A DNA stretch of 64,000 bases from an uncultured Eggerthellaceae bacterium (GCA_958454405.1 CAUEBO010000002.1:1-64000); one strand, 5' to 3'; shown: positions 51,259 through 60,776, numbered from the stretch's first letter. Numbers and translations are program-made. Notes: generated by a model not told the origin, from the sequence alone.

Positions 51259-52365
51259 TCACTCCCCGAAGTACGCCGCTATCTCCTGCATGCGCTCGCT
51301 CTGGCGCACGCCGAAGGGGCAGCGTGCGTCGCAGTGGCCGCAGCCGGCGCAGTCGCCCGCGTGCACTGCGAGCTTGCGGTAGTGGCCGGCGGCCATGTCG
51401 TCGCCCACGCGGGCCAGGTCGTAGTACTTGTTCACCATGCCGATGTCGATGCCCTCCGGGCAGGGCTGGCAGTGGTGGCAGTACACGCAGCGTCCCTCGG
51501 CCTCCTGCGGCGTGAACGTGCCGACGACGCTGTAGTCGCGCTCCTCTTCGGATGCGCCGCAGTACGCCAGCACCTCGGCTACGTCGGCGGCCGTGCGGAA
51601 GCCCGGCAGCACGCACACCACACCCGGCTTGTCCAGCGCGTAGGCGATGCACTGCGTTTTCGTGAGCGCGCGCCCGAACGGGGAGGCCTTTGCGTCGAGC
51701 AGCTGCCCACCGGCGAACGCCTTCATCACGGCTATCCCGATGCCGTCGCGCTCGCAGGCGCGATACAGGTCCATGCGCTCGCCCGCACGGCCCCGCGCGT
51801 AGTCGCCCTTCGAGTAGTCATAGGCCGGGTTGACGCTGAACATGCACTCGTCCACCAGGCCCGTATCCAAGAAGCGCCGCGCGACGGCGGGGTTGTGCGA
51901 CGAGAAGCCCAGGTTGCGGATCACGCCTTGACGCTTGAGCTCGAGCGCGTAGTCCCAGATGCCGTTGTCAAGCATGGCGTCGAAGTCGTCGTCCTCGTCC
52001 ATGCAGTGGATGATGCCGAAGTTGGTGCAGCCGGTCTGCAGCGTGTCCAGCACGCGCGCGAACTGGCGCTTGATGGCGTCCAGATCGCGGCTCCAGCCGT
52101 ACTGGCCGTTCGCGCCGTACACCGCGCCCAGATGCATCTGCGTGAGGATGTCGGCGCGCCGGGGCGCGAGCATGCGGCCGTAGGGGGCGTAAGGGGCGGC
52201 CCCCGAGGGCGCCAGGTCGAAGAAGTTGATGCCAGCGTTCAGCGCCAGCTCGAGTGCGGCCTCGATCTCGCGCTCGTCGGACGCTTCGTGTATGGATCCC
52301 ATGCCGAAGCCGATGACGCTCGCGCGCTCGCCTCCGTGCGGGAAGGTCCGGTATTCCATGGTCAT
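51259..52365 (-). CDS. Aldo/keto reductase with C-terminal 4Fe-4S domain
   Basis: 368 aa from ATG 52365 (MTMEYRTFPHGGERASVIGFG), with AAAGG upstream; a start 16 codons earlier at 52413, with AAGGAA, is equally possible. The (beta/alpha)8 barrel of aldo/keto reductases (NFFDLAPSG, IIHCMDEDDDFD, IRNLGFSSHNP, IAVMKAFAGGQLL) is followed by two cysteine clusters, CVYCHHCQPCPEGID and CAGCGHCDARCPFG, a 2[4Fe-4S] ferredoxin. Proteins of this fused type are common in anaerobes and may couple carbonyl reduction to low-potential electrons; the substrate is unknown. It appears monocistronic. Confidence 0.88.
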   Translation of the reverse strand: MTMEYRTFPHGGERASVIGFGMGSIHEASDEREIEAALELALNAGINFFDLAPSGAAPYAPYGRMLAPRRADILTQMHLGAVYGANGQYGWSRDLDAIKRQFARVLDTLQTGCTNFGIIHCMDEDDDFDAMLDNGIWDYALELKRQGVIRNLGFSSHNPAVARRFLDTGLVDECMFSVNPAYDYSKGDYARGRAGERMDLYRACERDGIGIAVMKAFAGGQLLDAKASPFGRALTKTQCIAYALDKPGVVCVLPGFRTAADVAEVLAYCGASEEERDYSVVGTFTPQEAEGRCVYCHHCQPCPEGIDIGMVNKYYDLARVGDDMAAGHYRKLAVHAGDCAGCGHCDARCPFGVRQSERMQEIAAYFGE

Positions 52366-52500
52366 AGGGGCAGCCTTTCGTTTAGGCGTCTCGTCCGAAG
52401 CGGTTTTCGCCATGGTATTCCTTGGAGCGGGCTCCAAGTCAAGCGCTGCTGAGCGCCAGAGCGTGAGGTTCGAAGCTGGCAGACGGGAGCGGGATTCGGC

Positions 52501-53748
52501 CTACTCGGCCTCGACGGGTGCGGCCCTGCGCGCGCCCTGTTCGTCGTCTGCGGGATTCCGTTTTCGATCTTGCGCCGTCAGGCGCACAAGTACAAGCGCC
52601 AGCGCGGCGGCGGCCAGGGCGAACAGCGCGCCTATCGGGCCCGTGGCCAGAAGGCCGCCCGCGTTCACTGCGACGCCGCCCGCAAACGATCCCAGCGCGA
52701 TGCCGGCGTTGAACGACATGGGGTGCAGCGACGCGGAGAACGTGAGCGCGCTCGGGTAGTCGCGCCGCGCCACGTCTTGGAACAGCATCTGCACGGTGGA
52801 GTTCATCACGTACATGAGCAGGCACACGCACGCGATGTCGGCGAGGCCCGCCCAGCTCAGGGGCACGGTCACGGCCAGCAGCGCCAACAAGGCGGCGTGC
52901 AGGGCGAAGGTGAGGGGCAGGGCGCGCATGCCGAACCGGTTCGCCACCCACCCCGACAGCAGGTTCGATCCCACGCACGCCGCGCCCAGCGCAAGCAGGA
53001 TGACGCTCACGGCCGCGCCGTCGAAGCCCATGACGTCCTCGAGGACGGGCGTGAGGTAGGTGTAGAACACGTAGGTGGACGCGGCTCCCGCCAGGATCAT
53101 GGCGATGTTGGCCAGCACGCGCCTGTCGCCCAGAAGCCGCAGCTGCGAGCGGAGCGCAGCCGCCTCGTGCGCTGCGCGAGCCGTGCGGGGAAGGGCCAGC
53201 AGCAGCGCCGCGCTCGCCGTCAAGCCGAGCGCCAGCACGCAGGCGTAGGCGGCCTTCCAGCCGAAGGCGTCGGCGAGCGCGGTGCCGATGGGCACGCCGA
53301 TGACGCTCGACACCGAGAAGCCGGCCAGCACGAACGACAGCACGCGCGCCACCTTTCCCGCCTCCACGATCTCGGGCACGTAGGTGAGGGCGATGGCCAG
53401 CAGCGTGCCGGACGTGGCCGCCGGCAGCAGGCGCGACGCGAGCAGCAGGGCGTAGCCGTCCGCGAACAGGGTGAGCAGGTTGCCGGCGTTGAACACGACG
53501 AGCAGCACGGCCATCAGCTTGAAGCGGTCGATACGCGCGGTGGCGAGCGCCACCACCGGGGTGGCCACGGCGCAGGCCAGCGCGTAGTAGCCCACGATGT
53601 CGCCGATGCGGGTGAGGGGCTCTCCCAATCCTGCGGCCACGTCGGGCGTGATGCCGATGAGCACGAACTCGGCGAACCCGAGCGCGAACGCCAGGGCCAC
53701 GAGCAGCGCGGCAACGAGGGATGAGCGGGTTTTCGATGCGGTGTGCAT
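52501..53748 (-). CDS. MFS transporter, drug:H+ antiporter-1 (AraJ/sugar-efflux-like) family
   Basis: 415 aa with twelve predicted transmembrane helices. It has the motif ATARIDRFKLM in the loop between helices 2 and 3 (MFS motif A-like) and LSFVLAGFSVSSVIGVPIGTALADAFGWKAAY (motif C/5 of 12-helix exporters) around helices 4-5. GGAGGT precedes ATG 53748. It is likely a proton-coupled exporter of drugs, sugars or amino acids; the sequence does not show which. The gene stands alone, divergent from the Rieske gene. Confidence 0.88.
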   Translation of the reverse strand: MHTASKTRSSLVAALLVALAFALGFAEFVLIGITPDVAAGLGEPLTRIGDIVGYYALACAVATPVVALATARIDRFKLMAVLLVVFNAGNLLTLFADGYALLLASRLLPAATSGTLLAIALTYVPEIVEAGKVARVLSFVLAGFSVSSVIGVPIGTALADAFGWKAAYACVLALGLTASAALLLALPRTARAAHEAAALRSQLRLLGDRRVLANIAMILAGAASTYVFYTYLTPVLEDVMGFDGAAVSVILLALGAACVGSNLLSGWVANRFGMRALPLTFALHAALLALLAVTVPLSWAGLADIACVCLLMYVMNSTVQMLFQDVARRDYPSALTFSASLHPMSFNAGIALGSFAGGVAVNAGGLLATGPIGALFALAAAALALVLVRLTAQDRKRNPADDEQGARRAAPVEAE

Positions 53749-54078
53749 GGCGGCGGACCTCCGAACAAGCGATGATTCTTTCCTCCGCTACCGTACCGCG
53801 CAGGTCGCGTAAGAGCCAATGCCTATAATGAAACGTTCATCATGCCTGAAACGCATAGCTGGAAGCCATCCCCGCTGGAGTCCGCACGCCCACCTGGAGC
53901 CAGGTGGGCGCCGGGCGTGGTTGCAGCCCGTCCGGCGGCTCGACGGCGGACGTTGCCGGTTCGGCGCGCAGCGGTGGACGAGGCGTTGGTTGCGCCGCGA
54001 AGCGCGTGAGCGCGACAATGCTCGTCAGACGGTTGATGCGCGCGGCCGCTCCGCGCGCTTTCGAAAGCGAGGTCCTTC
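53749..54078. other. Divergent intergenic region with palindrome
   Basis: No gene. It holds a plus-strand TATAAT at 53824-53829, about 250 bp before the Rieske gene, and a perfect 24-base palindrome at 53887-53910 (cgcccacctgg and its complement around AG), which could be a transcript hairpin or an operator. Confidence 0.5.
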
Positions 54079-55056
54079 ATGATCCCTGACCAATGGTATG
54101 CCGTCATGGCATCCTCTGAAGTGAAGCCCGGCCGCCCCGTGGGCGTCGTGCGCTTCGGGCGCAGGCTCGTGCTCTGGCGCGACGAGGAGGGCAACATCGC
54201 CTGCTTGGACGGCACGTGCTGCCATCGCGGCGCGGACTTGGCGGCGGGGCGCGTGGAGGGCGATCATGTGCACTGCCCCTTCCACGGCCTGCGCTACGCG
54301 GCCGACGGGCGCGTCGTGGCCATTCCTGCCAACGGCCTTGAGGCCGAGGTGCCCGAGAACTTCCGCGTGCGGCCGTGGCTGGCCGTGGACGCGTTCGGCT
54401 TCATCTGGGTGTTCTACGGTAAGCCGGAGGACGCGCCCGACGATCTGCCGATGTTCGAGGAGTTCCGTCATGGCTTCCCGTACGCCGAGCGCTCGGAGGT
54501 GTGGGACGTGCACTACTCGCGCGCCATCGAGAACCAGCTCGACGTGATCCACCTGCCGTTCGTGCATCCCACCACCATCGGACGGGGGCACAAGACGGTG
54601 GTGAACGGACCCGTGACCAAATGGGACGCCGACACGCTCACGTTCTATGTGAAAAACGAGCCCGACCGCGGCCAGACGCCGCAGACGGCCGACGAGATCA
54701 AGGATTGGGAGCAGCTGAACAGCCTGCAGTACCGGGTGCCGAACCTCTGGCAGAACCGCATCTCCGACGACTTGCGCGTCTTCGCGGCCTTCGCGCCCAT
54801 CGACGACGACCACGTGAAGATATACCTGCGCCTGTACCAGCGCATGGTGCGCGTGCCCGCCCTGCGCGGGCTTGTGTGCGCACTCGGCAACGTGGCGAAC
54901 GGCGTGATCCTGCACCAGGACCGCCGCGTCGTGCTCACGCAGCGCCCGAAGAAGTCCGAGCTGCAGATGGGCGAGAACCTGCTGCGCGGCGACAAGCCCG
55001 TCCTCGAGTTCCGCTCCCGCCGCGACGAGCTCAAGCGCGCGGCACGGGAGCGGTGA
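54079..55056 (+). CDS. Rieske [2Fe-2S] non-heme iron oxygenase-like protein
   Basis: 325 aa. The Rieske motif C-x-H-x16-C-x2-H is at C47, H49, C66, H69 (CCHRGADL ... CPFHGL). A mononuclear iron site is predicted at D155 (bridging), H158 and H163 in ENQLDVIHLPFVH, the E/N-x-x-D-x2-H-x4-H pattern of ring-hydroxylating oxygenase alpha subunits. It therefore has all residues of an oxygenase, odd in an anaerobe: it could act in microaerobic niches, in oxygen detoxification, or catalyse an oxygen-independent reaction. No reductase partner gene is adjacent. It is convergent with ahcY. Confidence 0.88.
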   Translation: MIPDQWYAVMASSEVKPGRPVGVVRFGRRLVLWRDEEGNIACLDGTCCHRGADLAAGRVEGDHVHCPFHGLRYAADGRVVAIPANGLEAEVPENFRVRPWLAVDAFGFIWVFYGKPEDAPDDLPMFEEFRHGFPYAERSEVWDVHYSRAIENQLDVIHLPFVHPTTIGRGHKTVVNGPVTKWDADTLTFYVKNEPDRGQTPQTADEIKDWEQLNSLQYRVPNLWQNRISDDLRVFAAFAPIDDDHVKIYLRLYQRMVRVPALRGLVCALGNVANGVILHQDRRVVLTQRPKKSELQMGENLLRGDKPVLEFRSRRDELKRAARER

Positions 55057-55096
55057 GCGAAGGGCGGAGCATGCCGCCGCGATCGCGCGATGGCGC

Positions 55097-56362
55097 CTAC
55101 GCCTGGCTGAAGTCCCAGGAGTTCATGTACGTGATCTGCTCCTCGGTGAGCGCGTCTATCTCGATGCCCAGCGTTTCCAGCTTCACGCGGGCCACGCCGT
55201 CGTCGATGGCGGCCGGCACGTCGTACACCTTGTTCTCCAGCTCGCCGCGATGCGCATGCAGGTACTCGGCGGCCAGGGCCTGGTTCGCGAAGCTCATGTC
55301 CATCACGGATGCGGGATGTCCCTCGGCGCACGACAGGTTCACGAGGCGCCCCTGCGCCAGCACGATGACCGTGCGGCCGTCAGGAAGCGTGTACTCCTCC
55401 ACCAGCGGCTTGAGCTCGGTCTTCTTCACGGCGTGCTCCTCGAGCCACACCAGGTTGATCTCGGAGTCGAAGTGGCCGGAGTTGCACACGATGGCGCCGT
55501 CCTTCAGGTGCTCGAACGCAGGAGCGTCGACGACGTTCAGGTTTCCCGTCACGGTCACCCATACGTCGGCAAAGCGCGCGGCCTCCTCGGCCTTCATCAC
55601 CTCGTGGCCCTCCATGTGCGCTTCGAGCGCCTTCAGGGGATCCACCTCGCACACGATCACACGCATGCCCATGCCCTTCGCGCGCAGGGCCAGGCCGCTG
55701 CCGCAGTAGCCGTAACCCGAGATGACGATGGTGCGCCCGCACATGAGGCGGTTCGTGGCGCGGATGATGCCGTCGAGCGTGGACTGGCCGGTGCCGTAGT
55801 GGTTGTCGAAGCAGTGCTTCGTGTTGGCGTCGTTGATGTTGAACACGGGGTAGGCGAGCGTTCCCTCGGCGGCCATGGCGGCCAGGCGCACGACGCCCGT
55901 GGTGGTTTCCTCGGTGCCGCCCACCACGTGGACCAGCTTGTCGGTGAACTTCGTGTGCAGCGCCGTGTCCAGATCGGCGCCGTCGTCCATGATGATCTGC
56001 GGGTCCGTGGCGATGACGGCCTCGATGTGGCGGCTGTAGGTGTCGGCGTCCTCGCCGGCGATGGCGAACACGTCCACTCCGAAGTCGCGCACGAGCGACG
56101 CGGCCGTGTCGTCCTGCGTGGACAGTGGGTTTGAGGCGCACAAGGTCACCTTCGCGCCGGAGGCGGTGAGGGCGCGCATGAGGTTCGCCGTCTCGGTGGT
56201 CACGTGCATGCACGCGCCGATACGCACGCCTTCCAGCGGGCGCTCGCGCTCGAAGCGCTCGCGTATGGATGCGAGCACCGGCATGTCGCGGTCGGCCCAG
56301 AGGATGCGGGCCAGGCCCTCGTCGGCCAAATCGATGTCTTTGATGTCGTGGTTTTCCGGCAT
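55097..56362 (-). CDS. ahcY: S-adenosylhomocysteine hydrolase
   Basis: 421 aa. Splits S-adenosylhomocysteine to adenosine and homocysteine using bound NAD. Family signatures: CMHVTTETANLMRALTASGAKV near the N-terminus, NDANTKHCFDNHYGTGQSTLDGI, the NAD loop SGYGYCGSGLALRAKGMG, and GHFDSEINLVWLEEH. The length and absence of the ~40-residue insertion place it with the shorter archaeal/Thermotoga-type enzymes. GGAGG precedes the ATG. It recycles the product of methyltransferases; no methionine-cycle neighbours are adjacent. Confidence 0.95.
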   Translation of the reverse strand: MPENHDIKDIDLADEGLARILWADRDMPVLASIRERFERERPLEGVRIGACMHVTTETANLMRALTASGAKVTLCASNPLSTQDDTAASLVRDFGVDVFAIAGEDADTYSRHIEAVIATDPQIIMDDGADLDTALHTKFTDKLVHVVGGTEETTTGVVRLAAMAAEGTLAYPVFNINDANTKHCFDNHYGTGQSTLDGIIRATNRLMCGRTIVISGYGYCGSGLALRAKGMGMRVIVCEVDPLKALEAHMEGHEVMKAEEAARFADVWVTVTGNLNVVDAPAFEHLKDGAIVCNSGHFDSEINLVWLEEHAVKKTELKPLVEEYTLPDGRTVIVLAQGRLVNLSCAEGHPASVMDMSFANQALAAEYLHAHRGELENKVYDVPAAIDDGVARVKLETLGIEIDALTEEQITYMNSWDFSQA

Positions 56363-56790
56363 GCTGCCTCCAAGCGGGTTCGAAGCGATGGTCTTCCGTG
56401 CGATATGTCAGATTAGCACACGGCCGCGCCTGCCCGGCAAGCGTCGCCGGGCCTTTCATAAAACGGACGAACGGAACGCGCGGGCTCCTGCTGCGCCGGT
56501 TGTGAAGTTCATATGCAGAAGCTTTGGGTAAACCTGTGTTTTAACGGTCAAAAACAGAAGAAACGGTAACGAACGCGCTTGTTGTTGCCCCAGGGGCTTC
56601 GGCAGCGGCTATAATCTCTCCAGCTCGAAACGCGCCTGCATCGAACGGCCTGCAAGGCCGCGCGAAGCCGGAGCATTTCGAAACCCCTCAAACGAAACGT
56701 GGAAGCGACAGGGGGCGAGCGCGCCTCCCGGATACGGGTGCGCGATGGTACGGCTGCCGGCAGGGTGGGCGGCCCGACAAAGGAGCAAAG
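56363..56790. other. Divergent intergenic region upstream of the glycosyltransferase
   Basis: No gene. A clear TATAAT lies at 56610-56615 with TTGTTG repeats (56579-56584) further upstream than ideal. The leader to the GTG at 56791 would be about 170 bases. An AT-richer patch at 56500-56580 may contain an activator site. Confidence 0.45.
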
Positions 56791-58122
56791 GTGCTGGACC
56801 AGTTTTTTTCGCAGATCTCGTTCGTTGACATCTTCAATTTCTGCGTGTTCCTCGCGTTCACGTGCTGCTACACCTACCAGCTGTACTACGTGTTCGTCGT
56901 CCTGACCCGCAAGCCGAAGGAGCGGACGGCGAAGAAGAACCATAAGTTCGCCGTGGTCGTGTCGGCTCGCAACGAAGGCGCCGTCATCGGCGACCTCATC
57001 CACTCCATCAAGGTGCAGAACTACCCGCAAGAGCTCATCGACGTGTTCGTCATCGCGGACAACTGCACCGACGACACGGCGCAGGTGGCCCGCGAGGCTG
57101 GAGCCGTCGTGTTCCCGCGCACCAACGACAAGGAAGTGGGCAAGGGCTACGCGCTCGACTACGGCTTCCAGGTCATCCGCGAGCAGTACGCCGATGCGGG
57201 CTACGAGGCGTACTTCGTGTTCGACGCCGACAACGTGCTGGACGTGAACTACTTCCGCGAGATGAACAAGACCTTCGACAGCGGCGCGAAGGCCTCCACC
57301 AGCTACCGCAACTCCAAGAACTACGACTCCAACTGGATCAGCGCCGGCTATGCCGTGTGGTTCCTGCGCGAGGCGAAGTTCCTGAACCAGGCGCGCCTCA
57401 CGCTGAACACCAGCTGCGCCGTGTCGGGCACGGGCTTCTTCATCGCCGCCGACATCATCGAGAAGCATGGCGGCTGGAAGTGGCACCTGCTCACCGAGGA
57501 CATCGAGTTCTCGACGAACAGCATCCTGGAAGGCGTGCGCATCAGCTACACGCCCACGGCCATCCTCTACGACGAGCAGCCCATCACGTTCCGCGATTCG
57601 TGGAACCAGCGTTTCCGCTGGGCGAAAGGCTTCTACCAGGTGTTCTGGCACTACGGCGCGCGCCTGGCCAAGGGCGTCGTCACCAACCCCAAGGGCGCTC
57701 GCTTCGCCTGCTACGACATGCTCATGACCATCGCGCCGGGCATGCTGCTCACCATCGTGTCGGTGACGTTCAACGCCATCATCATCGCGCTGTCCGCCAT
57801 GGGCCTCATGTCGACGGGCGTGATGATCGCCTCGTCGCTGTCGTCCATCTTCTTCTGCCTGATGAACTACGTCGTGTTCATGTTCATGTTCGGCGTGCTC
57901 ACCACGTTCGTCGAGTGGGACTCCATCCGCTCCACCACGGCGAAGAAGGTTCGCTACATGTTCACCTTCCCCTTCTTCATGCTCACCTACATCCCCATCG
58001 CGCTTGTCGCGCTCGTGAAGAAGTGCAACTGGAAGCCCATCAAGCACAGCATCTCGGTGGACGTGGCCGAGCTCTCCCTCGACGCCTCGCAGGCGCAGAG
58101 CAAGCGCAGCCGCACGATGTAG
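56791..58122 (+). CDS. Membrane glycosyltransferase, family 2
   Basis: 443 aa, GTG start behind AAGGAG. One N-terminal transmembrane helix (FNFCVFLAFTCCYTYQLYYVFVVLT) leads into a GT-A catalytic domain: VSARNEGAVIGDLI, ADNCTDDTAQVAREAGA, FDADNVLD (DxD-type metal site), LTEDIEF (catalytic base TED) and NQRFRWAKG (the QxxRW-like acceptor motif). Two or more C-terminal helices (MLLTIVSVTFNAIIIALSAMG, SSIFFCLMNYVVFMFMFGVLT) follow. This layout is that of processive or lipid-linked synthases of cell-surface polysaccharide. Product unknown. A strong terminator follows. Confidence 0.9.
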   Translation: MLDQFFSQISFVDIFNFCVFLAFTCCYTYQLYYVFVVLTRKPKERTAKKNHKFAVVVSARNEGAVIGDLIHSIKVQNYPQELIDVFVIADNCTDDTAQVAREAGAVVFPRTNDKEVGKGYALDYGFQVIREQYADAGYEAYFVFDADNVLDVNYFREMNKTFDSGAKASTSYRNSKNYDSNWISAGYAVWFLREAKFLNQARLTLNTSCAVSGTGFFIAADIIEKHGGWKWHLLTEDIEFSTNSILEGVRISYTPTAILYDEQPITFRDSWNQRFRWAKGFYQVFWHYGARLAKGVVTNPKGARFACYDMLMTIAPGMLLTIVSVTFNAIIIALSAMGLMSTGVMIASSLSSIFFCLMNYVVFMFMFGVLTTFVEWDSIRSTTAKKVRYMFTFPFFMLTYIPIALVALVKKCNWKPIKHSISVDVAELSLDASQAQSKRSRTM

Positions 58123-58178
58123 CGCTTGGCGGATCTCCCGCGCGCCTTGTGCAGGGCGCGGTTCGACATGAGGAAACC

Positions 58179-58215
58179 AGCGATCGGCGGCCCGGATGGC
58201 CGCCGATCGCTTTTC
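58179..58215 (+). terminator. Terminator after the glycosyltransferase gene
   Basis: Perfect 14-bp stem (58179-58192 with 58198-58211), five-base loop, then TTTCG. It also lies just beyond the end of the convergent comF-like gene and may serve both directions. Confidence 0.75.
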
Positions 58216-58252
58216 GAGCGCTCCCGCGCCCCGTCCCGCGGCGTTTCCGCTT

Positions 58253-59089
58253 TCAGAAAACCCGCGCGAACGTGATGCAGCGCACGCGCGCGGCCCCCGC
58301 CGCGCGCAGGGCGTCGGCTGCGGCGAACAGCGTGGCGCCCGTGGTGTAGACGTCGTCGACGAGCAGGACGGAATCGGGAGCGCTCGCGCCCGGGAGCGCG
58401 CGGAAACGGTGCTCCATGTTCCGGATGCGGTCTTGCCTGGTCAGTCGGCGCTGGTCGATCGAGCGCGGCCGCGCAAGCAGCGGCGCCACGGGAAGGTCCA
58501 GGCGCGCAGCCAGCTCGTCGGCAAGGTCCGCTCCGTGGTCGAAGCCCCGCCTGCGCACGGCGGCGGCCGTGGCCGGCACCGGCACCACTGAAGGCTCCTC
58601 GGCCTGCCAGGCGGGCGCTACGACGGGGGCCATGAGGCCGGCCATGGTCGCGGCGAGCCTGCGCTCTCCGGCATCCTTCCATGTCCGGACGATGCGCGCC
58701 GCCCCGTCATCGTAGACGACGGGGCTCGCGCAGGCGTCGAAGGGCGGCCCGGCCCGGCCGAGGGCCGCCATCGTCACGGCATTGCACTCGCTGCACTGCA
58801 CGCGTCCGAAGGGCGCGCCGCATCGCGGGCAGGCGCGCCACCAGTCGAGGAAGGGAAGGCGCCGCCGACAGTCGGGACAGAGCACGTCCCCCGGCAGGTC
58901 GCAGACGGCGCAGCGCGTGGGCCAGAGCGTTTCGGCGAGGGCGATCGAGGCGGCTTCCCCGTATGCCCGCGCACCGTCCAGGGCGGATCTCCACCGCCCG
59001 ATTCCGCGAGGCCGGCCCCCGTGCCCTCCGCATGCGGGCGCAGGCGCTTCGGCGAAAGGGGAGGGCGGGATGTCGACGGAGCGGGCCAT
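58253..59089 (-). CDS. comF: ComF family phosphoribosyltransferase-like protein
   Basis: 278 aa from ATG 59089. No good ribosome-binding site is seen, and the frame stays open upstream, with another ATG at 59215, so the start is uncertain. A four-cysteine zinc module (CAVCDLPGDVLCPDC), a second pair (CPRCGAPFGRVQCSEC), and the PRPP-binding motif VLLVDDVYTTGAT near the C-terminus define ComF. In naturally competent bacteria ComF supports DNA uptake; here no other com genes are present in the window, so the role may be different. Confidence 0.82.
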   Translation of the reverse strand: MARSVDIPPSPFAEAPAPACGGHGGRPRGIGRWRSALDGARAYGEAASIALAETLWPTRCAVCDLPGDVLCPDCRRRLPFLDWWRACPRCGAPFGRVQCSECNAVTMAALGRAGPPFDACASPVVYDDGAARIVRTWKDAGERRLAATMAGLMAPVVAPAWQAEEPSVVPVPATAAAVRRRGFDHGADLADELAARLDLPVAPLLARPRSIDQRRLTRQDRIRNMEHRFRALPGASAPDSVLLVDDVYTTGATLFAAADALRAAGAARVRCITFARVF

Positions 59090-59660
59090 GAACGGAGGGT
59101 ACCATGGAGTCCCCAGCGCGGGCCTTGCCGATGAAGCCGCCGGATCGGACGCCGCTTTATCCCGTTTCCCCTGCGCATCCAGCGGATTCCCGACGTCGCT
59201 TCGATCAGCTGCCATGAGAGGGCTTGCGCGGAGCGCCGCGGCGTCGGGGGACGCCGGCTCGATGGGCGCCTCGCCCCAGCGCACCGCCTCGGCCCGCGCG
59301 GCGGAGGCGAGGGCGGCTTTGGCGGCCCCGTTTCCGCTAATTGCGCGGGCGCGCTTCCGGGGGTTCGCCTGTTCTGGTACACTGATGACGCTTCTTTCGA
59401 GTCTGTAGTTGCGGGTTGTATAAACCTCAGTCCACGGCAGATGCGGTCGAAAGGACCCACGTAAGCCGCGCGGTTCCGCGCGACGATCATGGCGCATCCT
59501 AGAGGTAAGTCGCACCGTCCGCTACCTTGCGCGGCATACGGCTGCGCCGGACGAGAGGGTTCAGGGTGCAAGCTCGGCTCCAGTGCGCGAGTGTGGGGGC
59601 AAAGACTAGGTCAGTCGAAAGAGGCGTTACGGGAAGTAAGCAGATGGAGGCACACCGGAT
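59090..59660. other. Upstream region of comF and of the lipoprotein gene, possible structured leader
   Basis: A weak plus-strand promoter (GTATAA near 59427) would give a leader of about 230 bases. Within it GGC...GCC closes GGTC-GAAA-GGACC (59446-59467), GCGCGG-TT-CCGCGC forms a hairpin (59468-59481), and GTCCG pairs with CGGAC (about 59517-59552). The first part is loosely like a c-di-GMP-I aptamer but the distal half does not fit. It might be a structured RNA; no class is assigned. The frame of comF also extends into the left part. Confidence 0.3.
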
Positions 59661-60653
59661 ATGAAGCGCTTGAAATCGTTCGCGACCCGCTGCCTGGCGG
59701 TCGCGTGCATGGCGTCCCTGCTCGCCCTTTTGGCGGGTTGCGCGTCGCAGGAAGAGTACACGCCGCCCGAGAAGTCGCCCACGCTCTCGTCGCCCGTCAT
59801 CGGCAAGGACGGCGTTCTGCGCGTCGGCGTCAACACCCAGAACCAGCCGCTGGCCGGCGTGTCCCAGTCGTCGCAGAACATCGTGGGCCTCGACGTGGAC
59901 ATCGCCGCGTATCTGGCCGACGGCTTCGGGCTGAAGCTCGAACTCGTGGACGTGGGCACCGATGCCGAAGCGGCGCTTGCCGAGGGAACCGTCGACATCG
60001 TCATGGGCGTCGACAAGTCCAGCACCGATGCCTCGTTCTGGATGTCCGACACCTACCTACCCACGGCCATCGCCCTGTTCTCCACGCCGGGCAACGCCAC
60101 GGTGCCCACGAACGACGCGCAGCCTTCGATTGCCGCCCAGGTGTCGTCGAAGAGCGCGTGGGCCGTCACCAACGAGTTCGACCAAGGGAACATCGTCACG
60201 ACGAGCGACCTGCAGAGCGCGTTCTCTGCGCTCGAATCGGGCGACGTCCAGTACGTGGCGTCGGACGCCATCATCGGCACGTACGCCGCGCACACCGCAG
60301 GCGACGACGTGCAGATCGTCGCGCTCATGCAGCAGCCGAGCGGATACTGCGTCGGCGTGCTCGATTCCAACTCCGATCTCAAGCAGGCGGTTTCCGATGC
60401 GCTTGCGACGTTGTCCGGCAACGGCGTCGTCTCCCTCATCGAGACGAAGTGGCTGGGCACGACGCTCGACCTGTCCGCCTTGCCCCTGACCGCTGGCGCC
60501 ACCTCGCCGGCGAAGCCCGCGGACGATGCGGACGAGACCGCAGGCGACGACGACGACGGGGAGACGCCCGCGGCCGACACGTCGACCGCCGATGCGCCCG
60601 CCGGGACCGGCGGAGCGGCATCGAACGCCGTCTCCCTCAAGGATGTGGCATAG
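59661..60653 (+). CDS. ABC-type amino-acid-binding lipoprotein (solute-binding family 3)
   Basis: 330 aa. Signal peptide with lipobox LAGC (residues 24-27), so Cys27 is lipidated and the protein sits outside the membrane. The fold is that of type-3 solute-binding proteins: VLRVGVNTQNQPLAG, GLDVDIAAYLADGFGLKLELVDV, EGTVDIVMG, then the second lobe with QSAFSALESGDVQYVASDA. It likely captures a polar amino acid or related metabolite, but no permease or ATPase gene is adjacent, so it may serve a distant transporter. The last ~50 residues are an Ala/Asp/Thr-rich low-complexity tail. Confidence 0.87.
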   Translation: MKRLKSFATRCLAVACMASLLALLAGCASQEEYTPPEKSPTLSSPVIGKDGVLRVGVNTQNQPLAGVSQSSQNIVGLDVDIAAYLADGFGLKLELVDVGTDAEAALAEGTVDIVMGVDKSSTDASFWMSDTYLPTAIALFSTPGNATVPTNDAQPSIAAQVSSKSAWAVTNEFDQGNIVTTSDLQSAFSALESGDVQYVASDAIIGTYAAHTAGDDVQIVALMQQPSGYCVGVLDSNSDLKQAVSDALATLSGNGVVSLIETKWLGTTLDLSALPLTAGATSPAKPADDADETAGDDDDGETPAADTSTADAPAGTGGAASNAVSLKDVA

Positions 60654-60693
60654 CCGCGGCTCGCGCTGCGCGAGCAGGGCAACGGCAGGTAAC

Positions 60694-60730
60694 GGGCCGG
60701 CGCCCGCTTTCGAGCGGGCGCCGGCCCTTC
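60694..60730 (+). terminator. Strong terminator after the lipoprotein gene
   Basis: A perfect 15-bp GC-rich stem (60694-60708 with 60713-60727) with TTCG tetraloop is followed by ttcgcttctc. It separates the lipoprotein gene from the convergent LysR gene. Confidence 0.75.
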
Positions 60731-60776
60731 GCTTCTCAGGGGGTCGGTGGATTCGGCTGACGGCCCGGTGTCCGGA

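Noticed and set aside
59400..59660. tmRNA, SRP RNA or RNase P RNA
   Set aside because: None of the invariant cores of these RNAs is present; only generic hairpins and short resemblances.
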